DNA of 64,000 nt from an uncultured Flavobacteriales bacterium (GTDB lineage Bacteria; Bacteroidota; Bacteroidia; Flavobacteriales; BACL11): assembly GCA_905181585.1 (NCBI GenBank), contig CAJIYG010000002.1, forward strand, positions 124,001 through 188,000, in the 5' to 3' direction. Position numbers and translations under genes: made by a program. Positions 42,970 to 52,404 of this stretch are shown here, piece after piece. A model generated the notes under the pieces. That model did not search any database and was not told the origin of the DNA. It saw nothing but the letters and a program-made list of their open reading frames with translations. The stretch's first letter is position 1. Every line of letters begins with the position of its first letter.

Positions 42970-43401
42970 ATGAAAAATATCACATTATTATTGCTAGTTG
43001 CTATTGTTCCTTTTCTTTCAATAGCTCAAAAAAGATCTAGTAAAAAAACACCTGCAAAACAAGAAGCAAAAATTCAGTTATCTGTTTATGAATACATGAA
43101 CATTACTGGTATTGAGCAAGACGTTGTCGTTAATGAGGAAGATGGAGAAGCTAGAGGTGCAGCTGGTCCTGAAGTAAAGTTTATTAAACGTTTAAAGTCT
43201 AAAGCTAGGTTATTTATTAGATTTAATTCTGGAAAAATTACGCCTGAGATTTTAGAAATGAATAAATTAGCAAGAGAATGTACTTCTATGATGTTAGCAC
43301 TAAATGCTGCAACTAAATATGGTTGGGATTTGCTCTCTTCAAATGTTGTTAAAGAAGACGGGGCTACTGTTCATCACATGTATCTTAGAAGAAAAAGATA
43401 A
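42970..43401 (+). CDS. Small exported protein of unknown function, 143 aa
   Basis: Signal peptide MKNITLLLLVAIVPFLSIAQ, then a Lys-rich linker (KRSSKKTPAKQEAK) and a compact basic domain (VYEYMNITGIEQDVVVNEED; FIKRLKSKARLFIRFNSG; ECTSMMLALNAATKYGWDLL; HHMYLRRKR end). I do not recognise the family. It follows the prohibitin gene after 56 bases and ends at a strong bidirectional terminator, so it may be co-transcribed with it. The mature protein is predicted periplasmic. Confidence 0.7.
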   Translation: MKNITLLLLVAIVPFLSIAQKRSSKKTPAKQEAKIQLSVYEYMNITGIEQDVVVNEEDGEARGAAGPEVKFIKRLKSKARLFIRFNSGKITPEILEMNKLARECTSMMLALNAATKYGWDLLSSNVVKEDGATVHHMYLRRKR

Positions 43402-43421
43402 ATTTTTTAAAATATTATTTT

Positions 43422-43454
43422 AAAAAAAGTTTAGCATTTCGCTAGACTTTTTTT
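43422..43454. terminator. Bidirectional terminator between the 42970 gene and hutI
   Basis: AAAAAAAGTTTAGC pairs with GCTAGACTTTTTTT across a 5-base loop (one G-T pair), serving the two convergent genes. It overlaps the hutI stop by two bases. Confidence 0.8.
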
Positions 43455-44700
43455 ATTTAATAATCTTTCCGTTAAGCATAACTTTGTTGATCAAATTTTC
43501 TCCAAATGAATAATGTAAATATTTATAAGTTGGCATTGGTTTTGTAATAAATAAATTTGCTTTTTTACCAACCATTATAGATCCTAGTTCTTTTTCTAAA
43601 CCCATTGCATATGCAGAGTTTATTGTTGTTGCATTAATAACCTGTTCGGATGTCAATTTTAACTTTATACAAGCAAGCGCACACACGAAGTTCATATTCC
43701 CACTTGGAGATGATCCAGGGTTAAAGTCTGATGCTAAAGCAATAGGTAACCCTCTATTGATAAACTCTTTTGCTGGGGCGTATGGAATTCCAAGAAAAAA
43801 AGAACAACTAGGTAATAATGTTGGCATGCAGTTAGTTCCAATTAAGGAGTTAAAGTCTTCCTCTTTCATTGTCTCTAGATGATCAACAGATAATGCTTCA
43901 TTTTCAATACTTACTTTTACACCACCAATGCTATTAAATTGGTTAACATGTGTTTTTCCAACTAAGCCAATTTTTTTTCCAGCTTTAAGAATTCTATCCG
44001 TGTCTTTTGTGTCAAAATATCCTTCTTCACAAAAAACATCAATAAAATCTGCTAAATTATTTTTTTCAATAAGGGGTAATATTTTATCAATAACTAGGTC
44101 TATATATTTATTTTTTTCGCCTTTAAATTGTTTGGGTATAGCATGTAAGCCAAGAAATGTTGATTTAACAGTAGCTGGAGATGTTTTTTTTAATCTATCA
44201 ATTACATTAAGTATCTTAATTTCATTATCCATACTTAAACCATAACCACTCTTAATTTCAATTGCACCTGTTCCAAGTTTAATAAGTTTATTTAACCTTT
44301 CTAAAGAAATTTCAAATAATTCATCTTCAGAGATTTCATTAATTTTTTTTGCGGAGTTTAAAATTCCACCACCATTATCAGCAATTTCTTGATATGTTAG
44401 CCCTTTTATTCTATCATTAAACTCTTCCTCTCTACTTCCGTTAAAAACAAGGTGTGTATGACTATCACAATAAGATGGAAATACCATTCCACCTTCTGCG
44501 TCAATAATATTTGTATTATTCCAATCACTAATCCCCATCCATTCATCCATTGATCCAAATGCGCTTATTTTTCCTTCTTCAATCTCAACAAATGCATCAT
44601 ATATTTTATCAATATTATCCATATCTTTTCCACAGACCCATTTTCTGCGATTTTTTTCAGTCTGAACTAAGCAAGAAATATTTTTTATAACAGTTTTCAT
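43453..44700 (-). CDS. hutI: Imidazolonepropionase
   Basis: Metal-dependent amidohydrolase of histidine degradation, hydrolysing 4-imidazolone-5-propanoate to N-formimino-glutamate. The first metal motif is FPSYCDSHTHLVFNGSREEE (HTH, ~residues 77-80), followed by GAIEIKSGYGLS, FLGLHAIP, KTHVNQFNS and a DFNPGSSPSGNM segment near the active site. The end is LFITKPMPTYKYLHY. It has normal length (415 aa). No hutH, hutU or hutG lies nearby, so the pathway genes are scattered. Confidence 0.94.
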   Translation of the reverse strand: MKTVIKNISCLVQTEKNRRKWVCGKDMDNIDKIYDAFVEIEEGKISAFGSMDEWMGISDWNNTNIIDAEGGMVFPSYCDSHTHLVFNGSREEEFNDRIKGLTYQEIADNGGGILNSAKKINEISEDELFEISLERLNKLIKLGTGAIEIKSGYGLSMDNEIKILNVIDRLKKTSPATVKSTFLGLHAIPKQFKGEKNKYIDLVIDKILPLIEKNNLADFIDVFCEEGYFDTKDTDRILKAGKKIGLVGKTHVNQFNSIGGVKVSIENEALSVDHLETMKEEDFNSLIGTNCMPTLLPSCSFFLGIPYAPAKEFINRGLPIALASDFNPGSSPSGNMNFVCALACIKLKLTSEQVINATTINSAYAMGLEKELGSIMVGKKANLFITKPMPTYKYLHYSFGENLINKVMLNGKIIK

Positions 44701-44740
44701 AGTTTGTAAAATTACAAAATATAAGACAATACATTATTAG

Positions 44741-44748
44741 TATATTTG
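44741..44748 (+). promoter_or_regulatory. TATATTTG -7 box for aroC
   Basis: TAnnTTTG ending six bases before the aroC ATG, so the transcript is probably leaderless. Confidence 0.55.
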
Positions 44749-44754
44749 CGAGAT

Positions 44755-45828
44755 ATGGGGAATTCATATGGGAAAATATTTAAATTAACAACTTTTGGCG
44801 AGTCTCATGGAGCTTCTATTGGGGGAATTATTGATGGATGTCCCTCTGGTATTAAAATTGATTTAGAGTATGTTCAAAATCAATTAGATAGAAGGCGTCC
44901 TGGTCAATCAAAAGTTACTAGCGAACGAAATGAATTGGATAGAGTTGAAATACTATCTGGAATTTTTAATGGTATAAGTACTGGCACTCCAATTGGTTTT
45001 ATCATAAAAAATAAAGACCAAAAGTCTAATGACTATTCTAATTTAGAAAAATCTTTTAGGCCTTCGCATGCAGATTTTACGTATTCAAAAAAATATATAA
45101 ACAGAGATTTCAGAGGAGGAGGTAGGTCTTCAGCTCGTGAAACAGCTTGTAGAGTGGTTGGTGGCAGTATTGCTCAACAGGTTTTAAATATAATTGGAGT
45201 TGAGATTTTTGCTTATGTTTCTTCAGTTGGTAGTATACATTTAAATAAAAGTTATAATAATCTTGATTTAGCTAGTATTGATGATAATATTATTAGATGT
45301 CCTGATGCTGACATTTCTAAATTAATGATTGAATTAATTGAAAGAATGAAGAATTCAGGTGATACTATTGGTGGGGTTATTTCATGCGTTGTAAAAGGAG
45401 TTCCAATTGGAATAGGAGAGCCTGTATTTGATAAGCTTCATGCAGAAATAGCTAAAGGAATGCTTAGTATTAATGCTGTCAAAGGTTTTAAAATTGGTTT
45501 TGAAAATGTTGATATTAGCTCTTCTGTTGGAAGTCAGGTTAATGATATTATACTTAATAGTTCTGGAAAAACTAAAACAAATTTTTCAGGAGGAATTCAA
45601 GGTGGAATTAGCAATGGAAACGATATTTATTGTGAAACATCTTTTAAGCCAGTTGCTACATTAATGATTAATCAACAGTCAATTAACTCAAAAGGTGAAA
45701 AGATAATGTTAAAAGCTAAGGGAAGGCATGATTCATGTGTGGTGCCAAGAGCTGTACCAATTGTAGAGTCAATGATGGCTCTTACTATTTTAGATCTTTA
45801 TTTAATCAGTAAATCTAACAAAATATGA
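44755..45828 (+). CDS. aroC: Chorismate synthase
   Basis: Final step of the shikimate pathway, EPSP to chorismate, needing reduced FMN. Motifs: [15 protein letters not shown] at the N-terminus, [20 protein letters not shown] (~38), [14 protein letters not shown] (~103), [18 protein letters not shown] (~125) and [19 protein letters not shown] (~322). At 357 aa it is full length. The ATG at 44755 ([11 protein letters not shown]) is chosen over an upstream TTG that lies inside the promoter box. The stop overlaps the next start (ATGA). Confidence 0.97.
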   Translation: MGNSYGKIFKLTTFGESHGASIGGIIDGCPSGIKIDLEYVQNQLDRRRPGQSKVTSERNELDRVEILSGIFNGISTGTPIGFIIKNKDQKSNDYSNLEKSFRPSHADFTYSKKYINRDFRGGGRSSARETACRVVGGSIAQQVLNIIGVEIFAYVSSVGSIHLNKSYNNLDLASIDDNIIRCPDADISKLMIELIERMKNSGDTIGGVISCVVKGVPIGIGEPVFDKLHAEIAKGMLSINAVKGFKIGFENVDISSSVGSQVNDIILNSSGKTKTNFSGGIQGGISNGNDIYCETSFKPVATLMINQQSINSKGEKIMLKAKGRHDSCVVPRAVPIVESMMALTILDLYLISKSNKI

Positions 45829-47096
45829 AAAATTTACCCTTATACTGGAAAATCATCATAGGGATGGTTTTAGGAGTTTTATATGGCTTAATTGCCAATA
45901 GTTTTGGATGGATAGAATTTGTGGGTCTTTGGGTTAAACCTTTTGGTGTAATTTTTGTCAATTTATTAAAACTAATTGCTGTTCCACTGGTCTTTGCTTC
46001 TCTTGTCAAAGGTATTTCTTCACTTTCTGATGTATCTAAATTATCTAGAATTGGTTCAAGAACTATCTTTTTTTATATCTGTTCTACAGTTATTTCTGTA
46101 AGTTTAGGTTTAGTATTAGTTAATTCTATAAATCCTGGAAATAGTTTTTCTGAAGAAAAAAAGATTGAGTTAAAAGCTAAGTATGCTAGCAAAGCAGATC
46201 TTAAAATTAATGCTGCAAATAAAGTAAAAGGTGAAGGTCCACTTCAATTTTTGGTTGATATAGTGCCAAGTAATATTGTAAATGCCTCTTCTAAAAATCA
46301 AAATATGTTGCAGGTTATATTTTTTGCTATTCTTTTTGCTATTTCCTTAATAATGATGCCAAATAAAAACACAATAATTGTAAAAGGTTTTTTTGATGGT
46401 TTAAATGATATAATATTAAAAATGGTTGATTTAATCATGATTGCCGCACCATATGGTGTTTTTGCTTTGCTTGCAGGTCTCGTTGTTGATTTTGGGGGAA
46501 GTGCAGATTTATTTATTGCTCTTGGAATGTATTCTTTGACTGTTATTATTGGTTTATTATTTCTGATATTTATAGTTTATCCTGTTGTACTTAAAAGTTT
46601 TACTAAGATAAAATACCTTGATTTTTTAAAAGCTATTATGCCTGCTCAAATGCTTGCTTTTTCAACTTCTTCATCAGCTGCAACATTACCGGTAACTATA
46701 GAAAGATGTGAAAATCATCTAGGTGTTTCAAAAGAGATTACTTCATTTGTTTTACCGTTAGGTGCTACAATTAACATGGACGGAACATCTCTTTATCAAG
46801 CTGTAGCTGCAGTGTTTATTGCACAAGCATTCGGTTATGATTTAGATTTAGCAGCACAGCTTACTATTGTTTTAACAGCAACTTTAGCATCTATTGGCGC
46901 AGCTGCAGTTCCAGGGGCCGGGATGGTTATGTTAGTTATCGTTTTAAGCGCTATAGGCATTGAGCCTGAAGGCATTGCTTTAATTTTTGCTGTTGATAGA
47001 ATATTAGATATGTTAAGAACTGTAGTTAACGTCACAGGTGATGCTACAATAACTACAATTATTGCTTCTTTAGAAGGAAAAATTAAATCTAAATAA
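45825..47096 (+). CDS. Dicarboxylate/amino acid:cation symporter (DAACS family), 423 aa
   Basis: Inner-membrane Na+/H+-coupled transporter for glutamate, aspartate or C4-dicarboxylates. It has about eight transmembrane helices. The substrate-binding signatures are [14 protein letters not shown] (~285, helical hairpin 1) and [20 protein letters not shown] (~312). The hairpin-2 equivalent is [14 protein letters not shown] (~365), and the helix-8 acidic residues are in [18 protein letters not shown]. Translationally coupled to aroC by a four-base overlap. Confidence 0.94.
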   Translation: MKNLPLYWKIIIGMVLGVLYGLIANSFGWIEFVGLWVKPFGVIFVNLLKLIAVPLVFASLVKGISSLSDVSKLSRIGSRTIFFYICSTVISVSLGLVLVNSINPGNSFSEEKKIELKAKYASKADLKINAANKVKGEGPLQFLVDIVPSNIVNASSKNQNMLQVIFFAILFAISLIMMPNKNTIIVKGFFDGLNDIILKMVDLIMIAAPYGVFALLAGLVVDFGGSADLFIALGMYSLTVIIGLLFLIFIVYPVVLKSFTKIKYLDFLKAIMPAQMLAFSTSSSAATLPVTIERCENHLGVSKEITSFVLPLGATINMDGTSLYQAVAAVFIAQAFGYDLDLAAQLTIVLTATLASIGAAAVPGAGMVMLVIVLSAIGIEPEGIALIFAVDRILDMLRTVVNVTGDATITTIIASLEGKIKSK

Positions 47097-47099
47097 ATA

Positions 47100-48995
47100 G
47101 TGCGTTTTATATTGTCATTATTGATTTTAATTTTTTCTTTAAACTTTATTTCTTTCTCAAACAATTGTACTCCTATATCTAAAAAGGAAAAAAGAATTGT
47201 CAAAAAATTAAAATCTTATTTAAAAAAAGAAAATTATTATGATGCAAAAAAACTATTATCCTCTCTAGATAATTTGCCTATTTATAACAGTTTTAAGGCT
47301 CAGATTTTATGGCTTAGTGATGATAAAATTGAAGCTAAAAAGTTAGCTAATAAGCTTATTAATGTTTGTTCTGAGAGTTTTCCTGATGTATATTATATTT
47401 TGGCTGAGATGGCATACATAGATCGTGACTATGTTCTTTCCACTAAATATTTGCGTAAAAGTATAGAGCTGGGATTAGAAGGAGATAATTACACAAATGC
47501 TATTAAATTTTTACCTCTTTCAAATGATGTTTCTGAAATAATTTTAGACCCTGTTGAATTTAATCCTAAAGTTCTAGAAGGAATATCGACAAAGTATGAT
47601 GAGTATTTACCTATTATTTCTCCAGATCAAGACTTTGCTTTTTTTACCAGAAGATTCCTAAATTCAGATATTGATAGAATTACAACAAAATATGAAGAAA
47701 AATTTATTTCTAGCTCAAAAGTTAATGGAGTTTTTAATTTTGGCTTTGCTTTAAAATACCCTTTCAATGTCGAAAGTAATGAGGGGGGCGCAAGTATTAC
47801 TATCGCTAATGATATTCTTTATTTTACTAAATGTAAAAAGAATAGTCAAAATTATAATAATTGTGATATTTTCTATTCTACTAGAAATAATGGTAATTGG
47901 TCTGAGGTTAATTCATTTAATGAAAATATTTCTTCAAAAAACAGCTGGGAGTCTCAACCGTCTGTATCTTCTGATGGTTTAACAATTATTTTTGCAAGTG
48001 ATAGGGAGGGAGGTTTTGGTGGAATAGATTTGTATGAGATTAAAAAATTACCATTTGGAGAATGGTCAGACCCAATTAATTTAGGAGAAAATATAAATTC
48101 TATCTATAATGAAAAATCTCCATTCTTGCATACTGATGGTCAAACACTATTTTTTTCATCTAATAATCATCCTTCAGTAGGAGGTTATGATATATTTTAC
48201 TCTAGAAAAGATAGTCTTGATAAATGGAGTGTTCCTAGTAATATTGGTTATCCCATTAATAGCTATTTTGATGAAATTTCATTATTTGTTAGCACAGATG
48301 GTAATAAGGCTTATTTTGCTTCAAACTCTTTAAACGGCATAGGAGGGTGGGATGTATACTCTTTTGATCTACATGCCAAGGCTAAGCCAAAAAAAGTATT
48401 GTTTTTAAAAGGTTCTGTTAATGACGGTATAAATGCTGATCTTGAAATTAGAAATACTAAAACTAATAATGTGTCAACATTTAAAATTTCTGATGGTAAG
48501 TATGCTGCTGCTATTACTATTATTGATGATGAAGATTTTGTGGTTACTGTTAAGAAAAAAGACTATTCTTTTAATTCAACTTTCGTTTCTTCTAGCGATA
48601 GTGTTTTTCAATCTCCATCTGAAGTAAATTTTAAGCTAGAAAAAATATCTAAAGGCTCATCATTTTTAATTAACGATATAAACTTTGAGTTAGATTCTTA
48701 TGAGATTAATGATCAATCTTCACAAATATTATATGAGTTTGCTAATTATTTGAAATTGAATAGTAATATTATAATTTCAATTAATGGATATACTGATTCA
48801 ATAGGGGAGAGTAGTTATAATCTTCAGCTTTCACAAGAAAGAGCAAAATCAGTATACAATAAAATAATTTCTTTGGGGATTTCCGAAAAAAGACTAAGTT
48901 ATAAAGGATATGGTGAAGAAAATTTAAAATATCAGGAAAATGTAACTAATTTTAAATTAAACAGGCGAACAGAATTTGAAATAATAAATTATTAG
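47100..48995 (+). CDS. PorE-like OmpA family protein with beta-propeller, 631 aa
   Basis: Starts with GTG. Signal peptide (MRFILSLLILIFSLNFISFS). Then an N-terminal TPR-like helical region (~25-150), PD40/WD40-like blades (~170-420, with repeated SPDQDFAFFTRR, ASDREGGFGGIDLYEIKK and SSNNHPSVGGYDIFYSRK), and a carboxypeptidase-regulatory-like beta domain (~445-525). It ends in an OmpA peptidoglycan-binding domain (INDINFELDSYEINDQSSQI; GYTDSIGESSYN; LSQERAKSVYNKII; NRRTEFEIIN). This is the domain order of PorE, which anchors the T9SS to peptidoglycan. It fits the T9SS clients in this window. It follows the symporter gene by three bases. Confidence 0.85.
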   Translation: MRFILSLLILIFSLNFISFSNNCTPISKKEKRIVKKLKSYLKKENYYDAKKLLSSLDNLPIYNSFKAQILWLSDDKIEAKKLANKLINVCSESFPDVYYILAEMAYIDRDYVLSTKYLRKSIELGLEGDNYTNAIKFLPLSNDVSEIILDPVEFNPKVLEGISTKYDEYLPIISPDQDFAFFTRRFLNSDIDRITTKYEEKFISSSKVNGVFNFGFALKYPFNVESNEGGASITIANDILYFTKCKKNSQNYNNCDIFYSTRNNGNWSEVNSFNENISSKNSWESQPSVSSDGLTIIFASDREGGFGGIDLYEIKKLPFGEWSDPINLGENINSIYNEKSPFLHTDGQTLFFSSNNHPSVGGYDIFYSRKDSLDKWSVPSNIGYPINSYFDEISLFVSTDGNKAYFASNSLNGIGGWDVYSFDLHAKAKPKKVLFLKGSVNDGINADLEIRNTKTNNVSTFKISDGKYAAAITIIDDEDFVVTVKKKDYSFNSTFVSSSDSVFQSPSEVNFKLEKISKGSSFLINDINFELDSYEINDQSSQILYEFANYLKLNSNIIISINGYTDSIGESSYNLQLSQERAKSVYNKIISLGISEKRLSYKGYGEENLKYQENVTNFKLNRRTEFEIINY

Positions 48996-49013
48996 TAATT
49001 TATTTAAAAAAAA

Positions 49014-49379
49014 TTATTTTCTAGATTCTTTAATTCTTGCCTTCTTACCAGTAAGTTCTCTTAAATAAAATATTCTAGCTCTTCTTACTTTACCAGATTT
49101 GTTTAATTCTATTTTGTCAATACTTGGGGAGTTTACAGGAAAAATTCTTTCTACAGCTATTCCATTAGAAATTTTTCTAATTGTAAATGTTTCAGTAGAT
49201 CCACTACCTTTTCTTTGAATAACATCTCCTTTAAAAAACTGAATTCTTTCTTTACTGCCTTCTTTAATCTTGTAGTAAACAGTAATATTGTCACCAGCTT
49301 TAAAGTTTGGTAAATCTAATTTAGTTACAAGTTCTTTTGAGATAGTAGTAGTTAAATCCATAGTTGGTAATTTTTTCAA
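49014..49379 (-). CDS. rplS: 50S ribosomal protein L19
   Basis: Large-subunit protein near the 30S interface. [20 protein letters not shown], then [36 protein letters not shown] and the conserved C-terminal [20 protein letters not shown]. Length 121 aa. trmD lies upstream on the same strand (58-base gap), so the trmD-rplS pairing common in bacteria is kept. Confidence 0.97.
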   Translation of the reverse strand: MKKLPTMDLTTTISKELVTKLDLPNFKAGDNITVYYKIKEGSKERIQFFKGDVIQRKGSGSTETFTIRKISNGIAVERIFPVNSPSIDKIELNKSGKVRRARIFYLRELTGKKARIKESRK

Positions 49380-49437
49380 AATTGGAATGCAATATTAAGT
49401 ATAATTTTTGAATTCTTTTTATATAAAATCTATTTTT

Positions 49438-50112
49438 TTAATCTAATAAATCAGGTCTAATTTTTTTTGTTCTTTCAATTGATTTTTTTTCTCTCCATTT
49501 GATTATTTCTTTTGAATTGCCAGAAAGCAGAATTTCTGGTACTTTCCATCCGTTAAAGTTCTCAGGACGTGTATAGATAGGAGGAGAAAGTAAATTATCT
49601 TGAAAAGAATCTGTTAAGGCAGATGTTTCATCAGAAATTACTCCAGGAATTAATCTTATTATAGAGTCGCTTAAAATAGTAGCTGGCATTTCACCTCCTG
49701 TGAGAACATAATCGCCAATAGAAATTTCTTTAGTAATTAATTCTTCTCTAACTCTGTGATCTATCCCTTTGTAGTGTCCACATAATAAAATAATATTTTC
49801 TTTTAATGAAAGACTGTTGGATGTGCTTTGGTTTAGTGTTTCTCCATCAGGAGTTAAATAAATTATTTCGTCGTACTCTCTTTCTTTTTTAAGTTTTGTT
49901 ATACAGTTGAATATTGGTTCAATATTCATAACCATTCCTGCGCCACCTCCATATGGATAATCATCTATACTCTTTTGTTTGTTTTTGGTGAAGTCTCTTA
50001 AGTTGTGAATATTAATATTTACAATATTTTTATCTATTGCTTTTTTTACTATTGAGTAGTTAAATGCTGTTGTAAAATAATCTGGAAAAATTGTAATTAT
50101 ATCTATTCTCAT
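49438..50112 (-). CDS. trmD: tRNA (guanine-37-N1)-methyltransferase
   Basis: Methylates G37 of tRNAs reading CNN codons, using SAM bound in a trefoil-knot SPOUT fold. [13 protein letters not shown] at the start, [13 protein letters not shown] (~60), [24 protein letters not shown] (~110) and [16 protein letters not shown] (~130). Length 224 aa, normal. A TAAATTTG box (50117-50124, minus strand) ends four bases before the ATG, suggesting a leaderless trmD-rplS transcript. Confidence 0.97.
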   Translation of the reverse strand: MRIDIITIFPDYFTTAFNYSIVKKAIDKNIVNINIHNLRDFTKNKQKSIDDYPYGGGAGMVMNIEPIFNCITKLKKEREYDEIIYLTPDGETLNQSTSNSLSLKENIILLCGHYKGIDHRVREELITKEISIGDYVLTGGEMPATILSDSIIRLIPGVISDETSALTDSFQDNLLSPPIYTRPENFNGWKVPEILLSGNSKEIIKWREKKSIERTKKIRPDLLD

Positions 50113-50116
50113 TTTA

Positions 50117-50124
50117 CAAATTTA
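50117..50124 (-). promoter_or_regulatory. TAAATTTG -7 box for trmD
   Basis: Minus-strand TAnnTTTG ending four bases before the trmD ATG. Confidence 0.45.
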
Positions 50125-50330
50125 CAAAATCATTTCTTGTCAATTATTGCTCTTTTACCGGCATGACATTTTGTCAATAATATAAACTAAATATTTGTTT
50201 ATCAGTACTTTGTGTGTATTACATAAACTTATTGTTTGTTTAATAAATTATTATTATTTTTTAATGTAAAATATAAAATATTAGTCTTAAAAATTGATTT
50301 ATATAATTTTTACTTGTCATTAAAATAGAT

Positions 50331-50338
50331 TAATTTTG
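50331..50338 (+). promoter_or_regulatory. TAATTTTG -7 box for the PRTase gene
   Basis: TAnnTTTG ending eight bases before the ATG at 50347. Confidence 0.5.
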
Positions 50339-50346
50339 TTTAGAAT

Positions 50347-50850
50347 ATGAAAGAAAATATAAGTATTTTAAATGTTGATCAAATTTATCAAAAGATTACA
50401 AGATTAGCCTGGCAGGTTTATGAAAATAATTTTAATCAAAATGAGATTGTTTTTGTTGGTATTGACAAAAAGGGTTTATTTTTAGCTAATAAAATTTCTG
50501 ATTGTTTAATTAAAATTTCAAAAATTAAAACAATTGTTGCTGAATTATCTATAAATAAATCTTTAGATATTAATAGTTCAATGTCTTTAGCTATTTCTGA
50601 TGACTTATTTAAAGACAAAGTGGTGATTTTAGTTGATGATGTGTTAAACTCAGGAAAAACTCTAATGTATGCTTCAAAACTATTTTTAAACACAAATCTT
50701 AAAAAATTATCAATTCTTGTTTTAATTGATCGAAATCATAATTTATTCCCCATAAAGGCAGATTTTGTTGGTTTATCTTTATCAACTTCTTTGAAAGAGT
50801 ATATAACAGTAGATTTAGCTGGCGATAATAAGGGTGTTTATCTTTCTTAA
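50347..50850 (+). CDS. PyrR-like phosphoribosyltransferase, 167 aa
   Basis: Type I phosphoribosyltransferase fold: VFVGIDKKGLFLANKISDCL (~37-55) and the PRPP-binding motif VVILVDDVLNSGKTLMYA (~97-114). The C-terminal FVGLSLSTSLKEYITVDL is PyrR-like. PyrR proteins regulate pyrimidine genes or act as uracil PRTases, but no pyr gene is near, so the substrate is open. The first ~25 residues (SILNVDQIYQKITRLAWQVY) are typical of PyrR. It overlaps the end of convergent aroK by 36 bases. Confidence 0.88.
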   Translation: MKENISILNVDQIYQKITRLAWQVYENNFNQNEIVFVGIDKKGLFLANKISDCLIKISKIKTIVAELSINKSLDINSSMSLAISDDLFKDKVVILVDDVLNSGKTLMYASKLFLNTNLKKLSILVLIDRNHNLFPIKADFVGLSLSTSLKEYITVDLAGDNKGVYLS

Positions 50851-51330
50851 TATTTCTCTTTCACTTATTTTGTCACATTCAATTATACAATTAGATTGAT
50901 TATAAAAATCTTCTCTTTTTTTAAGAGATTTTCTTATAAATTCTTCTAAATCATTGTCAATTAAATTATTAATTAAAGGACGAGTCTTATTTTGTTTTTT
51001 TAATCTTTTAAACAATACTTTATTTGAGTATCTTAAATAAATTGTTAAACCGAAATCATTTAATTTCTTAATACTTTTATCATTACATGACAAACCTCCT
51101 CCAGTGGCAAAGACTATATTGTTTTTTGTAATTATTTCATTCAATAATTTTTTTTCTTCATTTCTAAAAAATAATTCACCTTTTTTTTTAAAAATATTAT
51201 TAATTGACATATTATTTCTTTTTTCAATTTCTAGATCTGAGTCAATAAAATTGAAATTAACCTGCTCAGAAAGTAATTTCCCAATACTTGTTTTTCCTGA
51301 ACCCATAAAACCTAATAATATAATATTCAT
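50815..51330 (-). CDS. aroK: Shikimate kinase
   Basis: ATP-dependent phosphorylation of shikimate. P-loop LLGFMGSGKTSIGKLL at the N-terminus, FIDSDLEIEKR (~32, shikimate-binding Asp), FRNEEKKLLNEI (~58) and ATGGGLSC (~78). The LID-type KTRPLI follows at ~115. Length 171 aa. The ATG at 51330 (MNIILLGF) is preferred over an upstream GTG. The 3' end overlaps the PRTase gene by 36 bases on the opposite strand. Together with aroC it serves chorismate synthesis. Confidence 0.94.
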   Translation of the reverse strand: MNIILLGFMGSGKTSIGKLLSEQVNFNFIDSDLEIEKRNNMSINNIFKKKGELFFRNEEKKLLNEIITKNNIVFATGGGLSCNDKSIKKLNDFGLTIYLRYSNKVLFKRLKKQNKTRPLINNLIDNDLEEFIRKSLKKREDFYNQSNCIIECDKISEREILRKINTLIIAS

Positions 51331-51445
51331 ATGAAATTTATTATTCACAAAGTAAGTTATTTATGTCTATTTTTTTATTAAAAATAAAATCTATTTTTTT
51401 GTTAAAATTTTTTTTTAAAAAAAAGTCATTAGTAAAGAAAAGTAA

Positions 51446-51453
51446 TATATTTG
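51446..51453 (+). promoter_or_regulatory. TATATTTG -7 box for tRNA-Lys
   Basis: TAnnTTTG 13 bases before the 5' end of the tRNA. Confidence 0.55.
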
Positions 51454-51466
51454 CAGCCGATTTAAT

Positions 51467-51539
51467 GACCCGATAGCTCAGTTGGTAGAGCATCTCCCTT
51501 TTAAGGAGAGGGTCCTGGGTTCGAGCCCCAGTCGGGTCA
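51467..51539 (+). tRNA. tRNA-Lys (TTT)
   Basis: Cloverleaf: acceptor GACCCGA with TCGGGTC, D arm GCTC...GAGC, anticodon stem TCTCC/GGAGA with loop CTTTTAA (anticodon TTT), and T arm CTGGG TTCGAGC CCCAG. 73 bases including the A discriminator; CCA is not encoded. Confidence 0.97.
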
Positions 51540-51550
51540 CAAATCTTTTA

Positions 51551-51577
51551 ATCCCGCTTTAATGCGGGATTTTTTTT
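51551..51577 (+). terminator. Hairpin terminator between the two tRNA genes
   Basis: ATCCCGC, loop TTTAAT, GCGGGAT, followed by seven T. It lies between tRNA-Lys and tRNA-Leu. Because its T run directly abuts tRNA-Leu, the downstream tRNA depends on readthrough or a promoter inside this stretch. Confidence 0.85.
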
Positions 51578-51660
51578 GCCCAGGTGCTGAAATTGGTAGA
51601 CAGGCATGATTGAGGGTCATGTGTTCTAAGAACGTGCGGGTTCGACTCCCGCTCTGGGCA
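51578..51660 (+). tRNA. tRNA-Leu (GAG)
   Basis: Class II tRNA of 83 bases with a long variable arm (GTGTTCTAAGAACGTG region). Acceptor GCCCAGG/TCTGGGC, anticodon stem CATGA/TCATG with loop TTGAGGG (anticodon GAG, reading CUC/CUU), and T arm CGGG TTCGACT CCCG. CCA is not encoded. Confidence 0.93.
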
Positions 51661-51663
51661 CTT

Positions 51664-51700
51664 AACGGGGGGGGTGTCAAAAGATAGTCTCCCGTTTTTG
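51664..51700 (+). terminator. Terminator after tRNA-Leu
   Basis: AACGGG (51664-51669) pairs with CCCGTT (51691-51696), followed by a T-rich run. The run of eight G next to it may be another indel-prone position. Confidence 0.65.
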
Positions 51701-51753
51701 TTTTTACACCATTCTAACTTACTGATATTTTTAAATGGCCTTTCGAATAATTT

Positions 51754-52269
51754 CTAAACTGCCATTGACGTATTTACGCTATTTTCACTACTAAGTTGTT
51801 GCCTCATTAAAAAAAGTGAGCAGACCAATAATACAAAATCAGTTGCAAGTTTATCATTAAAAGAAATGCTTATATCTTCAGGTGAACTCCAACGATTTTT
51901 AATGTCGTAATGAATCGTAAGAACTGGGCTCAAATCTTTTTTCTTTAATACATATCTCCTTTCTGAAGTATACCATTTACCTACTTTTTCTTTTTTAAGA
52001 GTGTATTCATTATATGTGGCGTTCTTATTTTTTAGTCTTATAACACCTCCTTTTATATAACTAAGATTAATTTCCCCAATAGGTCGTTCAAGCTCAAAAA
52101 TAGTGTGCGAGATACTCCAAAATTTAATCTTTTTAATTTCGTAATTTTTATCGTTGTTTTGAAAATTTACTTCAGATGAGTACCACTTTGGCTTTCTAGT
52201 TTCTAAGACTACTTCAGAATTATTGATAACTTGATATTCCTTTTTATAATTTATTATTTTGATTTCCAT
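51754..52269 (-). CDS. Possible tubby/LURP-one-like protein, 171 aa
   Basis: No signal peptide. The order of beta strands (EYQVINNSEVVLETRKPKWY; YEIKKIKFWSISHTIFELER; GEINLSYIKGGVIRLKNK; WYTSERRYVLKKKDLSPVL) resembles the tubby C-terminal-like or LURP-one fold. The last ~30 residues form a hydrophobic helix (DKLATDFVLLVCSLFLMRQQ) that could be the central helix of that fold or a membrane tail. The similarity is a visual impression only. Function unknown. The small protein at 52254-52404 overlaps its start. Confidence 0.5.
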   Translation of the reverse strand: MEIKIINYKKEYQVINNSEVVLETRKPKWYSSEVNFQNNDKNYEIKKIKFWSISHTIFELERPIGEINLSYIKGGVIRLKNKNATYNEYTLKKEKVGKWYTSERRYVLKKKDLSPVLTIHYDIKNRWSSPEDISISFNDKLATDFVLLVCSLFLMRQQLSSENSVNTSMAV

Positions 52270-52404
52270 AAATCAAATATAATAATAAATAATACTGTGA
52301 TCAGACAGCTTAATAAAGAATATCCTTTTAAATAGTTCTTAATTCTGTTTGGTATTCATTCCTTTCTCTCTTACACCATATTTCTTTCCTGTTGTATTTG
52401 CCAT
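52254..52404 (-). CDS. Putative small single-pass membrane protein, ~49 aa (one indel)
   Basis: The ATG at 52404 opens MANTTGKKYGVREKG, then stops at 52339 (after 21 aa). In another frame the sequence continues as PNRIKNYLKGYSLL, then SCLITVLFIIIIFDLW, KSK and a stop at 52254. One extra base near 52358 would join them into a basic N-terminus, a PNR turn and one hydrophobic helix with a charged tail. It is a hydrophobic and coherent reading, but short. It may instead be decayed DNA. Adjacent to the tubby-like gene on the same strand. Confidence 0.3.

Noticed and set aside
51467..51660. tRNA genes as an integration site for a mobile element
   Set aside because: No integrase and no repeated tRNA 3' end was seen in the window.
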